Shown piece by piece: positions 7,119-16,267 of a DNA stretch of 64,000 bases. A program made the position numbers and the translations under genes. Origin of the DNA: Ferrovibrio sp041906005 (GTDB taxonomy: Bacteria; Pseudomonadota; Alphaproteobacteria; Ferrovibrionales; Ferrovibrionaceae); assembly GCF_041906005.1 (NCBI RefSeq), contig NZ_JAYRJY010000001.1, positions 2,914,001 through 2,978,000 on the forward strand, written 5' to 3'. The notes below the pieces were generated by a model. That model saw only the letters and a program-made list of their open reading frames with translations. It ran no database searches and was not told the origin of the DNA. The stretch's first letter is position 1, and every line of letters begins with the position of its first letter.

Positions 7119-8576
7119 ATGAGCGATTCGAGCCCGATTCCCGCTGGCCCCCCGATTTCCGCTGGAACCCCGGCGGCCAGCAACGTGCCGGAATACAGCG
7201 TCACCGAACTCTCGCTGCGCCTGAAGCGCAGCATCGAGGAGACGTTTGGCTGGGTGCGTGTGCGTGGCGAGATTTCCGGTTTCAAGCGGGCCGCCTCGGG
7301 GCACCTGTATTTCTCGCTGAAAGATGCCGACTCGGTGCTGGATGCCGTCTGCTGGAAAGGCAGCGCGGCCCGGCTGGGGGTGAAGCCGGAAGACGGCATG
7401 GAGGTGGTTTGCTCCGGCAAGCTGACCAGCTATCCCGGCCGCTCGAAATACCAGATGGTCGTCGAGCGCATGGAACTGGCTGGCCTCGGCGCGCTGATGG
7501 CCCTGCTGGAGCAGCGCAAGCAGAAGCTGGCCGCCGAAGGCCTGTTCGCGGCCGAGCGCAAACGCCCGCTGCCCTATCTGCCGCGCGTGATCGGCGTGGT
7601 GACCTCGCCCACGGGCGCTGTGATCCGCGACATCCTGCATCGCCTGGCCGACCGGTTTCCCACTCATGTCCTGGTCTGGCCGGTGCTGGTGCAGGGGGAG
7701 GGCGCCGCCGAGCAGGTGGCCAGGGCGATCCGCGGCTTCAACGCACTTCCCGAGGGCGGCCCCGTGCCGCGACCCGATCTGCTGATCGTGGCGCGCGGCG
7801 GTGGCAGCCTGGAAGACCTGATGGCCTTCAACGAGGAAGTGGTGGTGCGCGCCGCTGCCGGCTCCGACATTCCGCTGATCTCGGCAGTGGGCCATGAAAC
7901 CGACACGACGCTGATCGATTTTGCCTCCGATCGCCGAGCGCCGACGCCCACGGCCGCCGCCGAAATGGCCGTGCCGGTGCGCATGGAACTGGTGGCCAGC
8001 GTTGCCAGCTTTGACGAACGCCTGCGCCGTGGCATCACGCGGCTGGCGCGCGAGAAGCGCCAGCATCTGGATGGCCTGGGGCGAGGCCTGCGTGGCCCGC
8101 GCGAGCAACTGGAAATGGCGCGGCAGCGTTTCGACGACCTGTCCGACCGGCTGAAGCATGCCCTGCGCGTCGGCGTCGCCGCCCAGCGTGCGCAGATGGA
8201 AACCAAATTCGCCAAGCTGCGGCCGGCTCTGCTGCGGCGGGAAGTCGCGGATTATCGTCGTCGGCTGCTGGATGCCGATGCGCGGTTGCTGCGTGCCCTG
8301 CGCCAGCGCCAGGCCGATGCCATCCAGCGTCTGGCCCAGCCAGCCAAGCTGCTGGAAAGCCTGTCCTACAAGAATGTGCTTTCGCGCGGTTTCGCCGTGG
8401 TCTATGGCGCCGATGGTCATGCGCTGAAATCGGCAGCCGGCATGACGCCCGGTGCGGCCGTCACCATCGAGATGCAGGATGGTCGCCGGCAGGCCCGCAT
8501 CGAAGGTGGCGGCGCTGTGCCCGCGCGTCGTGGCGGCGCTATGGCCAAGCCGCCCGGTCAGGAGGAACTGTTCTGA
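7119..8576 (+). CDS. xseA: exodeoxyribonuclease VII large subunit
   Basis: The 485-residue catalytic subunit of exonuclease VII, which degrades single-stranded DNA from both ends together with XseB. Residues 20-130 form the OB-fold nucleic-acid binding domain (YSVTELSLRLKRSIEETFG, VRGEISGFKRAASGHLYFSLKD). The catalytic region follows, with RPLPYLPRVIGVVTSPTGAV, DLLIVARGGGSLEDL, SAVGHETDTTLIDFASD and RAPTPTAAAE, then a long coiled-coil and NVLSRGFAVVYG. The ATG at 7119 was chosen because AAGG lies about eight bases upstream. The next two genes overlap, forming an operon xseA-DUF2093-M23 peptidase that is common in alphaproteobacteria. No xseB is in the window. Confidence 0.96.
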   Translation: MSDSSPIPAGPPISAGTPAASNVPEYSVTELSLRLKRSIEETFGWVRVRGEISGFKRAASGHLYFSLKDADSVLDAVCWKGSAARLGVKPEDGMEVVCSGKLTSYPGRSKYQMVVERMELAGLGALMALLEQRKQKLAAEGLFAAERKRPLPYLPRVIGVVTSPTGAVIRDILHRLADRFPTHVLVWPVLVQGEGAAEQVARAIRGFNALPEGGPVPRPDLLIVARGGGSLEDLMAFNEEVVVRAAAGSDIPLISAVGHETDTTLIDFASDRRAPTPTAAAEMAVPVRMELVASVASFDERLRRGITRLAREKRQHLDGLGRGLRGPREQLEMARQRFDDLSDRLKHALRVGVAAQRAQMETKFAKLRPALLRREVADYRRRLLDADARLLRALRQRQADAIQRLAQPAKLLESLSYKNVLSRGFAVVYGADGHALKSAAGMTPGAAVTIEMQDGRRQARIEGGGAVPARRGGAMAKPPGQEELF

Positions 8577-8797
8577 TGCAGACGCCGCCGCTGCCGCGCG
8601 AGACCGAGGCCAAGCTGTATTACCGGCATGGCGCCTTCGATATCGTGTTTCCCGGTTCCTATGTGCTTTGCGCGGTGACGCAGGTACGCATTCCGCTGAA
8701 CAATCTGCGCTACTGGAGTGTCGATCGCCAGGAAGCCTATGCCGATGCGGTCGTTGCCCTGCAGGGGCTGCTGCGCGATCCGGTGCGGCGCGGATGA
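8576..8797 (+). CDS. DUF2093 domain protein
   Basis: A 73-residue protein of the DUF2093 family, function unknown. Family features are AKLYYRHGAFDIVFPGSYVLCAV split around V-P-L-N-N-L-R-Y-W-S-V (observed IPLNNLRYWSVDRQEAY). Start and xseA stop share a base (TGATG), and its own stop overlaps the next start (ATGA), so translation of the three genes is coupled. DUF2093 genes commonly neighbour xseA or lipid A genes in alphaproteobacteria; the lipid A operon here is convergent just downstream. Cytoplasmic by lack of signal peptide. Confidence 0.88.
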   Translation: MQTPPLPRETEAKLYYRHGAFDIVFPGSYVLCAVTQVRIPLNNLRYWSVDRQEAYADAVVALQGLLRDPVRRG

Positions 8798-9618
8798 AAC
8801 GTTGGCTGGCGGCTGGCCTGCTGGTCCTGCTGGCGGGGGCTGCCCAGGCCGCCGAACCCAACCGCGCACCCGCCGGCCTGACCTGGCAGGGCGATTTCAG
8901 CCAGGGCGGCCTGGTGACCGGGGAAGCCGAACCCGGCATCCTGATCAAACTGAACGAGCGTATTGTGCCGGTGAGAAACGGCCGTTTCGTCTTCGGCTTC
9001 GGCCGCGACGAACCGCCCAGTGTGACCTTGACCGTGACGCGCGACGGGGCAAAAGGCGAGTTGGTCATGCTGCGGATCGCGCCGCAGAAATACGATATCC
9101 AGCGCATCGATGGTCTGCCGCCCGCGCAGGTGACGCCGCCGCCTGCGGTGCTGGAGCGCATCAAGCGCGAAAATGAGATGATCGCGGCGGCCCGCCAGCG
9201 CAGTTCGGCGATGCAGGATTTCCTGCAGGGCTGGATCTGGCCTGCCAAAGGCCCTGTCTCCGGCGTCTACGGCAGCCAGCGCATCCTCAATGGCGAGCCG
9301 CGCACGCCGCATTATGGCCTCGACATTGCCGCCCCTGTCGGCAGTCCGGTGGTGGCGCCCGCTGCCGGCGAGGTGGTGCTGGCCGAGAAGGATATCTATT
9401 TCACCGGGGGCACGATCCTCATCGACCACGGCATGGGCATCAATTCGGCCTATTCACACCTGCAGACCCTGACCGTGAAAGTCGGCCAGCGCGTGAAACA
9501 GGGCGAGCAGATCGGCACGGTCGGCGCCACCGGCCGGGCGACGGGGCCGCATCTCGACTGGCGGGTGAACTGGTTCGACGTGCGGCTCGATCCGCAACGG
9601 CTGCTGCCGAAAGAGTGA
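8794..9618 (+). CDS. M23 family peptidoglycan metallopeptidase, exported
   Basis: A 274-residue periplasmic protein. MKRWLAAGLLVLLAGAAQA is a clear Sec signal peptide with cleavage before AEPN. Residues 20-130 form a beta-rich N-terminal region. The LytM/M23 domain spans about 150-265, with the first zinc ligands in HYGLDIAAP (H173, D177). The usual GPHLHxE motif reads GPHLDWRVNW, so the second zinc histidine is Asp (D255) while catalytic H253 is kept. I recall this variant from other alphaproteobacterial members, so it may still be active. The family cleaves peptide cross-links in murein or activates amidases. Last gene of the xseA operon; its stop abuts that of the convergent acyltransferase. 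Confidence 0.9.
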   Translation: MKRWLAAGLLVLLAGAAQAAEPNRAPAGLTWQGDFSQGGLVTGEAEPGILIKLNERIVPVRNGRFVFGFGRDEPPSVTLTVTRDGAKGELVMLRIAPQKYDIQRIDGLPPAQVTPPPAVLERIKRENEMIAAARQRSSAMQDFLQGWIWPAKGPVSGVYGSQRILNGEPRTPHYGLDIAAPVGSPVVAPAAGEVVLAEKDIYFTGGTILIDHGMGINSAYSHLQTLTVKVGQRVKQGEQIGTVGATGRATGPHLDWRVNWFDVRLDPQRLLPKE

Positions 9619-10509
9619 TCAGCCCTTCGGCCAGCGCTTGTGCACCCAGAACCAGTGGTCGGGGCGCTCGCGAATCCAGGCTTCGATGCGCCGGTTGATG
9701 CGCAGCATGCCTTCATGGACGTCGCGGTCGTGGTCGCCGGTATCCTCCAGCATGAAGGGCGGTTCGACGGTCAGGCGGAAATGCGTGCCGTGCAGGCGTT
9801 CGACGCGAGCGCCCACCACGGGGCATTTCAGGCGCAGGGCGAATTCGGCAATGGCCGGCGCGGTCATGGCATCGCGGCCGAAGAAGGGCACGGCAATGCC
9901 GGTATTGAGTTTCTGGTCGACCAGCATGGCGACGAATTCGTTGTTTTTCAGCGTACGCAGGATTTCGCGTGCCGCTTGCACGCCTTTGGGCACATGGCGG
10001 CCGCCCAGCGGCGCACGCAGACCTTGCAGCAATTCCTCGGTCAATGGGTTATTGGCGGCGCGATAGACCTGCAGCATCGGCAGGCCGTAATGCGCCGATA
10101 CCAGGCTGGTCAGTTCCCAGTTGCCGTAATGGGCAGAGAAGAACAGGGCCGGCCGGCCGCTGTCCCGGATCGCCTGTATGTGTTCGATGCCCATCACCTC
10201 GACATGGCCAGGCTGTTCCGGCGTGCCGATCTTGAGTTCACGCAGATGGGCGTATTCGGCCAGCACGCGGCCAAGGTTGTCCCACATGCCGCCCAGCACG
10301 GTGTCGCGCTGATCTTCCGTCAACTCGGGCATGGCCCGGGCCAGGTTGCGCACGGCATGTTTGGTCACCGCGAAATGCGGCCCGAGCTTGCGCGCCAGCC
10401 AGCCGCCGAAAGCGGAAGCCGTGTCCAACGGCAGCAGGCCAAACAGCCACAGGGCAAAACGCGCCCCCCAGGCGGCGACATATTCATGCGGTTCAGCGCG
10501 CTTAAACAC
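9619..10509 (-). CDS. lysophospholipid/lipid A acyltransferase (LpxL/HtrB family)
   Basis: A 296-residue inner-membrane acyltransferase of the LpxL/LpxM/HtrB family, which adds secondary acyl chains to Kdo-lipid A or related acceptors. A hydrophobic N-terminal segment (ARFALWLFGLLPLDTASAFGG) anchors it. The HX4(D/E) catalytic motif is in FFSAHYGNWELTS, and the second family block is RAANNPLTEELL. A further block is NEFVAMLVDQK, followed by GIAVPFFGRDAMT. It is the last gene of the minus-strand lipid A operon and overlaps the end of lpxK by eight bases. Which acyl position it serves cannot be told from sequence. Confidence 0.9.
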   Translation of the reverse strand: MFKRAEPHEYVAAWGARFALWLFGLLPLDTASAFGGWLARKLGPHFAVTKHAVRNLARAMPELTEDQRDTVLGGMWDNLGRVLAEYAHLRELKIGTPEQPGHVEVMGIEHIQAIRDSGRPALFFSAHYGNWELTSLVSAHYGLPMLQVYRAANNPLTEELLQGLRAPLGGRHVPKGVQAAREILRTLKNNEFVAMLVDQKLNTGIAVPFFGRDAMTAPAIAEFALRLKCPVVGARVERLHGTHFRLTVEPPFMLEDTGDHDRDVHEGMLRINRRIEAWIRERPDHWFWVHKRWPKG

Positions 10510-11485
10510 GGGTCAGCCTGCTTTTCAGGAATTGCTCCACCGCGGCGGGATCGGCGAAAACGAGACTGACGCGCAACACATCCACCATGGCGCGCGCGGC
10601 TTTTGGCAGGCGCATCTGATCCTTTGCGGTGGTCACCGGAATGGCATGCAAGGCGTGCGCCTGCTCAACCAGCCGCATAACCGTGTCTTCGCTATAGGGC
10701 GCATGATCGGGGAAAGTCTTTGTACTGGCGATCTCGACGCCGATCTGTTGCAGGGAGGCGAAAAATTTCTCGGGTCGGCCGATGCCGGCGAAAGCCAGAA
10801 CGCGCCTGCCGCGCAGACGTACGGCATCGGCGGGGTTGGCCTCCAGTTCGGCACGGAAAACCGGTTTCGAGCCGAAAGGGAGCAGCGGCACGGTCGGTTT
10901 GCCGATCAGCACCACCGCATCACAGCGCGCCAGTCCGTCCTGCACCGGCTCGCGCAACGGGCCTGCCGGCAGCAATCGCCCATTGCCAAAACCGTAGCCG
11001 CCATCCACCACCAGCAGGCTGAGCCGGCGTGCCAGCGCATAGGTCTGGTGCGCGTCGTCGGCGATAATGCAGCCGGCGCCGGCCGCAACGGCGGCGCGGG
11101 CTACGGCCGGGCGGTCGCGGCCGATCCAGGTGGGCGCGGCGGCATTCAGCAGCAGGGCCTCGTCGCCGACATCGGCGGCGCTATGGCGCGCGGGATCGAC
11201 ACGCACAGGGCCCGCGAGCCGTCCACCGTAGCCGCGACTGACGATCTGCGGATGCAGGCCGAGGCGATGCAGGATGTCGGCCAGTGCGATGGCGGTCGGG
11301 GTTTTGCCGGCGCCACCCGCGACCAGATTGCCGACCGAAATCACCGGGCGGCCGATATCCTGCGGGGTTGTGGTTTGCCGGTTGAGCCGGTTGCCCAGTT
11401 CATAAAGCTTGGCCAGCGGTTGCAATATCGTCGGCCATGGCGAGACGGCATCGCTACGCCAGAAATCCGGTGTCCGGCTAGGCAT
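10502..11485 (-). CDS. lpxK: tetraacyldisaccharide 4'-kinase
   Basis: LpxK (327 residues) phosphorylates the 4' position of the tetraacyl disaccharide to make lipid IVA, at the cytoplasmic face of the inner membrane. The N-terminus YELGNRLNRQ is followed by PVISVGNLVAGGAGKTPTAI with the P-loop. Then come SRGYGGRL, DVGDEALLL, and ADDAHQT in place of the more usual DDGFQ, and GNGRLLPAGPLREP. The ATG at 11485 was chosen because AGAGGA lies eight bases upstream; an upstream in-frame ATG would add 28 Arg-rich residues. It overlaps the upstream DUF374 gene by eight bases. In many alphaproteobacteria waaA lies at this junction; it is absent here. Confidence 0.94.
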   Translation of the reverse strand: MPSRTPDFWRSDAVSPWPTILQPLAKLYELGNRLNRQTTTPQDIGRPVISVGNLVAGGAGKTPTAIALADILHRLGLHPQIVSRGYGGRLAGPVRVDPARHSAADVGDEALLLNAAAPTWIGRDRPAVARAAVAAGAGCIIADDAHQTYALARRLSLLVVDGGYGFGNGRLLPAGPLREPVQDGLARCDAVVLIGKPTVPLLPFGSKPVFRAELEANPADAVRLRGRRVLAFAGIGRPEKFFASLQQIGVEIASTKTFPDHAPYSEDTVMRLVEQAHALHAIPVTTAKDQMRLPKAARAMVDVLRVSLVFADPAAVEQFLKSRLTRV

Positions 11486-12221
11486 CCTGGTCGTCCTCTG
11501 CCGGCCTTGCATCGGCCGGAGGAACCGGCGTCTGTCCGCAATGGCGGTCCGCTGCATCGCATAGGGCATTGAGCGCGGCTTCCACCCGCAGGGTGGCCTG
11601 CTGCAGACTTTCTGCCGTGTCGCTGTGCACGTCGATCGGCTCGCCCCAGATATAGATGCCGCGGTTGAACGGCCAAGGGATCAGGAAGCGGTCCCAGGAT
11701 GCGGCCAGCTGGCGGCGTGCAACGGCGTAACTTGCCGGCAGGATCGGCACTTTGGCCAGTCTTGCCGCAGCCACGATCCCCGTGCTGGCGCGCATGCGCG
11801 GACCTCGCGGGCCATCGGGCGTGAAGGTGACGTATTCACCGCGTTTGAGGACCTGCACGATGCTGCGCAGCGCGGCAACGCCTCCTTTATCGGCCCTGCC
11901 TTGCTTGGCGGTTGAACCGCGTACGGTGCCGATACCGAATGGATCCATGGCGCGAGCGATCAGTTCGCCGTCGCGATGCTGCGAAATCAGCACATGCATG
12001 CGGTGCTTCGTGGTCCAGGCCAGGGGCATCATCAGCAGGCGGCCATGCCAGAAAGCGCCGATAAAAGGCTTGCCTTCGCGCCAGAAGGCTTGCGGATATT
12101 CGATGCCACGGGTTTCCCAGCGCGAGGTGGCGCGCACCAGGCGCACATACAGGGCAATGGCATCGGCCGCGAGCCGAACGACCGGTGCGCTACGCAGGAA
12201 GCGCTTGATCGGCCCGGCCAT
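11478..12221 (-). CDS. DUF374 family acyltransferase-like protein
   Basis: A 247-residue protein of the DUF374 group, related to lysophospholipid acyltransferases. The acyltransferase-type motif is GAFWHGRLLMMP, followed by HVLISQHRDGELIAR, then GTVRGSTAKQG and YVTFTPDGPRGPRM. A short hydrophobic N-terminal stretch (APVVRLAADAIALYVRLV) suggests membrane association. In alphaproteobacteria the gene is usually next to waaA and lpxK and is thought to act in lipid A or core assembly, but the reaction is not established. The ATG at 12221 lies four bases after the ABC transporter stop, so translation is probably coupled. The C-terminal tail is Pro/Ala/Asp-rich (PVPPADARPAEDDQDA). Confidence 0.87.
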   Translation of the reverse strand: MAGPIKRFLRSAPVVRLAADAIALYVRLVRATSRWETRGIEYPQAFWREGKPFIGAFWHGRLLMMPLAWTTKHRMHVLISQHRDGELIARAMDPFGIGTVRGSTAKQGRADKGGVAALRSIVQVLKRGEYVTFTPDGPRGPRMRASTGIVAAARLAKVPILPASYAVARRQLAASWDRFLIPWPFNRGIYIWGEPIDVHSDTAESLQQATLRVEAALNALCDAADRHCGQTPVPPADARPAEDDQDA

Positions 12222-12225
12222 CGGT

Positions 12226-14007
12226 TTAAGCCGTGGCCTCGATGGCGAATTGGGTAGCATACAGCCGGGCATAGGCCCCGTTGCGCGCCAGCAGTTCGGT
12301 ATGAGTGCCCTGTTCGACCAGACGGCCATGATCCAGAACGAAGATCACGTCGGCATCGATCACGGTGGACAGCCGATGAGCGATCACCAGCGTCGTGCGG
12401 CCGCGCATCAATTCGCCCAGCGCGGTCTGGATCAGTCGCTCGGACTCGGTGTCCAGCGCGCTGGTGGCTTCGTCCAGCAGCAGGATCGGCGCGTCGCGCA
12501 GCATGGCGCGGGCAATCGCAATGCGCTGGCGCTGGCCACCGGAAAGCCGCACGCCGTTTTCGCCGACCAGGGTGTCATAACCCTGCGGCAAGGCCATGAT
12601 GAAGTCATGCGCCGCTGCATGACGGGCGGCAGCCTCAATCTCACTCTGGCCGGCTTCCGGACGGCCATAGGCGATGTTGGCGCGGATGGTATCGTCGAAC
12701 AGCGTCAATTCCTGGCTTACCAGCGCCACGTTCCGGCGCAGCGAGGCGAGCGTGACCGCACGCACGTCCTGTCCGTCGATCAGCACGCGGCCTTCCGAAA
12801 CGTCATAGAAACGCGGCACGAGGTTGAGCAGCGTGGATTTTCCGGCACCCGAGGCGCCGACCAGAGCGGCTTTCCTGCCGCGCGGCACCACCAGCGAAAT
12901 ACCGTGCAGAGCAGTCTTGTCCGCGTTGTAGCGGAAGCTGACCTGTTCCAGACGGATTTCGCCGCCAGCGACGGCAAGCGGCTTGGCATCCGTCGCCTCG
13001 GTGATTTTCGGCTGGATATCGAGCAGGCTGAAAATGCGTTCAGCGGCGGCCAGGCCCTCCTGCAGGGCGGTGTTCAGGTTGGCCAGTGCCTTGAGCGGCT
13101 GATAGGCCGAAAGCGCGGCGTAGATGAAGGCGGTGAGCGTGCCGAGCGTGAGCGTTTCGGTGGTGCCGCCGATATAGATCACCACGGCGACCGCGATGCC
13201 CCCCAATGCCTCGGTGGCCGGGCTGGCGGCGGCACGGGCGCGCACCACTTTCATGATGTGGCCCAGGCGCGTTTCCACCGACTGGCGCGCGCGTTCGATC
13301 TCGCGCTGTTCCATGCCATAGGCTTTCACCATGCGTGCGCCGTCGAAGGTCTCGCTCAGGATCGTGGTCAGCTTGCCGGTTTCCTGCTGCGTGCGGGCCG
13401 ACCCCTTGCGCGCCTTCTTGCCCAGCCGCCGTGTGGTCAGGCCGACGATCGGGAAAATCACGCAGACGATCAGTGCGAATTGCCAGTTCATGGCAAACAT
13501 CACGCCGGTCAGGAACACCAGGCTCAGCGAGTCCTTGACGATGCCGGTCAGGGCCTTGGATACCGCCTCGCGCAGCAGGCTGGCGTCATACAGGAAGCTG
13601 GCGATCAGCTTGCCGGAATGCATCTCGTGCAGCCAGGCAAGGTCGGCGCGGATCATGTGGGCATACATGCGCACCTGGGTATCGGCGATGATCCGTTCGC
13701 CGAACTGGGTCATCAGGGTGCCTTCGAAGTAAGCCGCGAACGCCTTCACCACCACTACTGCAACCACCATCAGCGGCACCATCATGGTCCAGTACGGATC
13801 GCGTTCGGTGAAAACCTGGTCGATGGCCGGTTTGAGCAGCCAGGCGGTGGCCGCCGTCATCGCTGCCACCACCATCATGCTGAGCAGGGCGAAAAACAGC
13901 GAGCCGATATGAGGCCGGACCTGTTCGGCCAGCAGGCGTCGGATCAGCGCCATGCTGCTGGCCGGTGCGCTGTTTACCGGGTCACCGGGGGGTGTGGGGG
14001 AAGTCAC
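12226..14007 (-). CDS. msbA: MsbA-like lipid flippase, ABC exporter half-transporter
   Basis: A 593-residue fused membrane/ATPase subunit. Residues 30-320 hold the six-helix transmembrane domain (for example IGSLFFALLSMMVVAAMT). The nucleotide-binding domain spans about 345-585, with Walker A VGASGAGKSTLLN, signature LSGGQRQRIAIARA, Walker B ILLLDEATSALD and a switch histidine in VIAHRLSTV. It would act as a homodimer in the inner membrane. Position at the head of an operon with DUF374, lpxK and an LpxL-like gene supports a role in flipping lipid A or its precursors. A multidrug or other lipid exporter cannot be excluded from sequence alone. Confidence 0.88.
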   Translation of the reverse strand: MTSPTPPGDPVNSAPASSMALIRRLLAEQVRPHIGSLFFALLSMMVVAAMTAATAWLLKPAIDQVFTERDPYWTMMVPLMVVAVVVVKAFAAYFEGTLMTQFGERIIADTQVRMYAHMIRADLAWLHEMHSGKLIASFLYDASLLREAVSKALTGIVKDSLSLVFLTGVMFAMNWQFALIVCVIFPIVGLTTRRLGKKARKGSARTQQETGKLTTILSETFDGARMVKAYGMEQREIERARQSVETRLGHIMKVVRARAAASPATEALGGIAVAVVIYIGGTTETLTLGTLTAFIYAALSAYQPLKALANLNTALQEGLAAAERIFSLLDIQPKITEATDAKPLAVAGGEIRLEQVSFRYNADKTALHGISLVVPRGRKAALVGASGAGKSTLLNLVPRFYDVSEGRVLIDGQDVRAVTLASLRRNVALVSQELTLFDDTIRANIAYGRPEAGQSEIEAAARHAAAHDFIMALPQGYDTLVGENGVRLSGGQRQRIAIARAMLRDAPILLLDEATSALDTESERLIQTALGELMRGRTTLVIAHRLSTVIDADVIFVLDHGRLVEQGTHTELLARNGAYARLYATQFAIEATA

Positions 14008-14143
14008 CAGAAATCCGTCCCGATCAAAGAGTCAATCTCGGCAAAGAGTTAATGCCGGCTGCTATAGCATGTGCCGTCCGGCGGGGCCAGCATGGCTCCG
14101 GCCAGGCAAGCCCGGCCGCCAGCCTATGATCTGGCCGGTGCAG

Positions 14144-14181
14144 GCAAATAAAAGCTTATGCGGCAGGTGGTTACCTGCCGC
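14144..14181 (-). terminator. rho-independent terminator of tkt
   Basis: The perfect 9-bp inverted repeat GCGGCAGGT / ACCTGCCGC with loop GGTT lies just past the tkt stop. On the minus strand it is followed by a T-rich run (CTTTTATTT) within ten bases. Confidence 0.75.
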
Positions 14182-14187
14182 CCCGGC

Positions 14188-16200
14188 TCACAGCCGCTGT
14201 TTGGCGGCCTGGGCGACGGCTTCCGGCGTGATGCCGAAATGCTTGTACAGCAGCTCGTAGGGGCCGGAAGCGCCGAAGCCACTCATACCGACAAAGCCGC
14301 CCTTGATGCCGAGATACTTGTCCCAGCCCTGGCGAACGCCGGCCTCGATGGCCACGCGCACGGTGCCCGGGCCGAGCGTCTTTTCCTGATAGGCGACATC
14401 CTGGGCGTCGAACAGCTCGAAGCTCGGCATCGAGACCACGCGGGTCGGGATGCCGTCCTTCTGCAGCAGCTCGCGGGCTGTCATGGCAATGGCGATCTCC
14501 GAACCGCTGGCCAGCAGGGTCACCTTGGCGGCGCCGTCGGCGGCGATCAGTTCATAGCCGCCCTTGGCCACCAGGTTCTCTTTGTTGTGGGTAGTGCGCA
14601 CGGCCGGCAGGTCCTGGCGGGTCAGGGCCAGCACGCTCGGGCGATGCTTCTGTTCCAGCGCCACCTGCCAGGCTTCGGCCGTTTCCACGGCGTCGGCCGG
14701 GCGCAGAACCAGCAGATTGGGTATCGCGCGCAGTGCAGCCAGATGTTCGACCGGCTGGTGCGTCGGGCCATCTTCGCCCAAGCCAATGGAGTCATGCGTC
14801 ATCACATAGATGACGCGCTGTTCCATCAGGGCCGAGAGGCGGATCGAAGGCCGGCAGTAATCGGTGAAGACCAGGAAGGTGCCACCATAGGGAATCAGCC
14901 CGCCATGCAGGGCGATGCCGTTCATCGCGGCCGCCATGCCATGCTCGCGCACGCCGTAATAGACATACCGGCCGCTGAAGTCGCCGGGCTTGATCGGATT
15001 GAGGCCCGCGGTCTTGGTGTTGTTCGAACCGGTCAGGTCAGCCGAACCGCCGATCGTCTCGGGCACGGCCGGATTGATGACTTCCAGCACCATCTGCGAC
15101 GACTTGCGCGTCGCCCATTTCGGCTTGTCGGCGGCCAGCTTGGCTTTGTAGTCGTCGATCACCTTGGCGAAATCGGCCGGCAGGTCGCCCTTGATGCGGC
15201 GATCCCACTCGGCGCGCTGCGGCGCGGGCAGGGCGGCCAGCGCCTTGTCCCAAGCCTGTTTTTTTCCGGCATTGGCGCTGCCGACCGCGCGCCAGGCCTT
15301 CAGGATGGCGTCGGGGATCTCGAATGGCGCATGCGGCCAGCCCAGTTTCTCGCGCGCACCCTTGATCTCGTCGGGGCCCAGCGGCGAGCCGTGGGTGGCA
15401 GCCGTGCCGGCCTTGGTCGGCGCGCCATAACCGATCACGGTGCGGCAGGCGATCAGGCTCGGCTTGTCGCTCTTCTGCGCAGCGGCGATGGCGGCTGCCA
15501 CGGCTTCCGGGTCATGGCCATCGACGCGGATGGTGGCCCAGCCGCTGGCTTGGAAGCGGGTGATCTGGTCATCGGAGACGGACAGGCTGGTGGGGCCGTC
15601 GATGGAAATCTGGTTGTCGTCCCACAGGACGATCAGTTTGTTGAGCTTGAGATGGCCGGCCATCGAGATGGCTTCGTGGCTGATGCCTTCCATGAGGCAG
15701 CCGTCGCCGGCGATCACGTATGTATAGTGATCCACCATATCCTTGCCGAACTGGGCGGCCAGCAGGCGCTCGGCCAGCGCCATGCCGACCGACGTGGCAA
15801 TGCCCTGGCCCAGCGGGCCGGTGGTGGTTTCTACGCCGCCGGCATGACCGAATTCCGGATGACCCGCTGTGCGCGAACCGATCTGGCGGAAGTTCTTCAG
15901 CTCCTCCAGCGTCATGTCGGGATAGCCGGTCAGGTAGAGCAGGGCGTAGAGCAGCATCGAGCCATGACCGGCCGACAGCACGAAGCGGTCGCGATCAGGC
16001 CAGGTGGCGTTCTGTGGGTCGAATTTCAGGAACCGGCTGAACAGCACCGTGGCCACGTCGGCCATGCCCATCGGCATACCGGGATGACCCGAATTGGCCT
16101 TTTGCACGGCGTCCATCGCCAGGGCGCGGATGGCATTGGCCATGTCGGCATGGCTGACCGGGGCGGCGTGACGGGGGAAGGCTGTGGCGGCCTGCAGCAT
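14188..16200 (-). CDS. tkt: transketolase
   Basis: A 670-residue thiamine-diphosphate enzyme that transfers two-carbon ketol units in the non-oxidative pentose phosphate pathway. Blocks in order are NAIRALAMDAVQKANSGHPG and GMADVATVLFS, then GPLGQGIATSVGMALAE and the ThDP motif GDGCLMEGISHEA ending in NQISIDG. The pyrimidine domain follows, with YYGVREHGMAAAMNGIALHG, HDSIGLGEDGPTHQPVEHLA, and a C-terminal domain from LLASGSEIAIAM. Length and residues are normal. It stands alone on the minus strand between a lipid A operon and a chemoreceptor, and a terminator follows. Zwf of the oxidative branch is encoded 20 kb away. The start at 16200 has a poor ribosome site, but homology begins within 20 residues. 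Confidence 0.97.
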   Translation of the reverse strand: MLQAATAFPRHAAPVSHADMANAIRALAMDAVQKANSGHPGMPMGMADVATVLFSRFLKFDPQNATWPDRDRFVLSAGHGSMLLYALLYLTGYPDMTLEELKNFRQIGSRTAGHPEFGHAGGVETTTGPLGQGIATSVGMALAERLLAAQFGKDMVDHYTYVIAGDGCLMEGISHEAISMAGHLKLNKLIVLWDDNQISIDGPTSLSVSDDQITRFQASGWATIRVDGHDPEAVAAAIAAAQKSDKPSLIACRTVIGYGAPTKAGTAATHGSPLGPDEIKGAREKLGWPHAPFEIPDAILKAWRAVGSANAGKKQAWDKALAALPAPQRAEWDRRIKGDLPADFAKVIDDYKAKLAADKPKWATRKSSQMVLEVINPAVPETIGGSADLTGSNNTKTAGLNPIKPGDFSGRYVYYGVREHGMAAAMNGIALHGGLIPYGGTFLVFTDYCRPSIRLSALMEQRVIYVMTHDSIGLGEDGPTHQPVEHLAALRAIPNLLVLRPADAVETAEAWQVALEQKHRPSVLALTRQDLPAVRTTHNKENLVAKGGYELIAADGAAKVTLLASGSEIAIAMTARELLQKDGIPTRVVSMPSFELFDAQDVAYQEKTLGPGTVRVAIEAGVRQGWDKYLGIKGGFVGMSGFGASGPYELLYKHFGITPEAVAQAAKQRL

Positions 16201-16267
16201 ATCGGTGGAATCCCGCTTCTGGAGTCGAAAGCGGGCGGACCATGCCGGTCTCAGCGGCCCCCGTCAA

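Noticed and set aside
7029..9248. A 739-codon minus-strand frame opposite xseA and the M23 peptidase
   Set aside because: Shadow of the coding strand; no motifs and unlikely composition.
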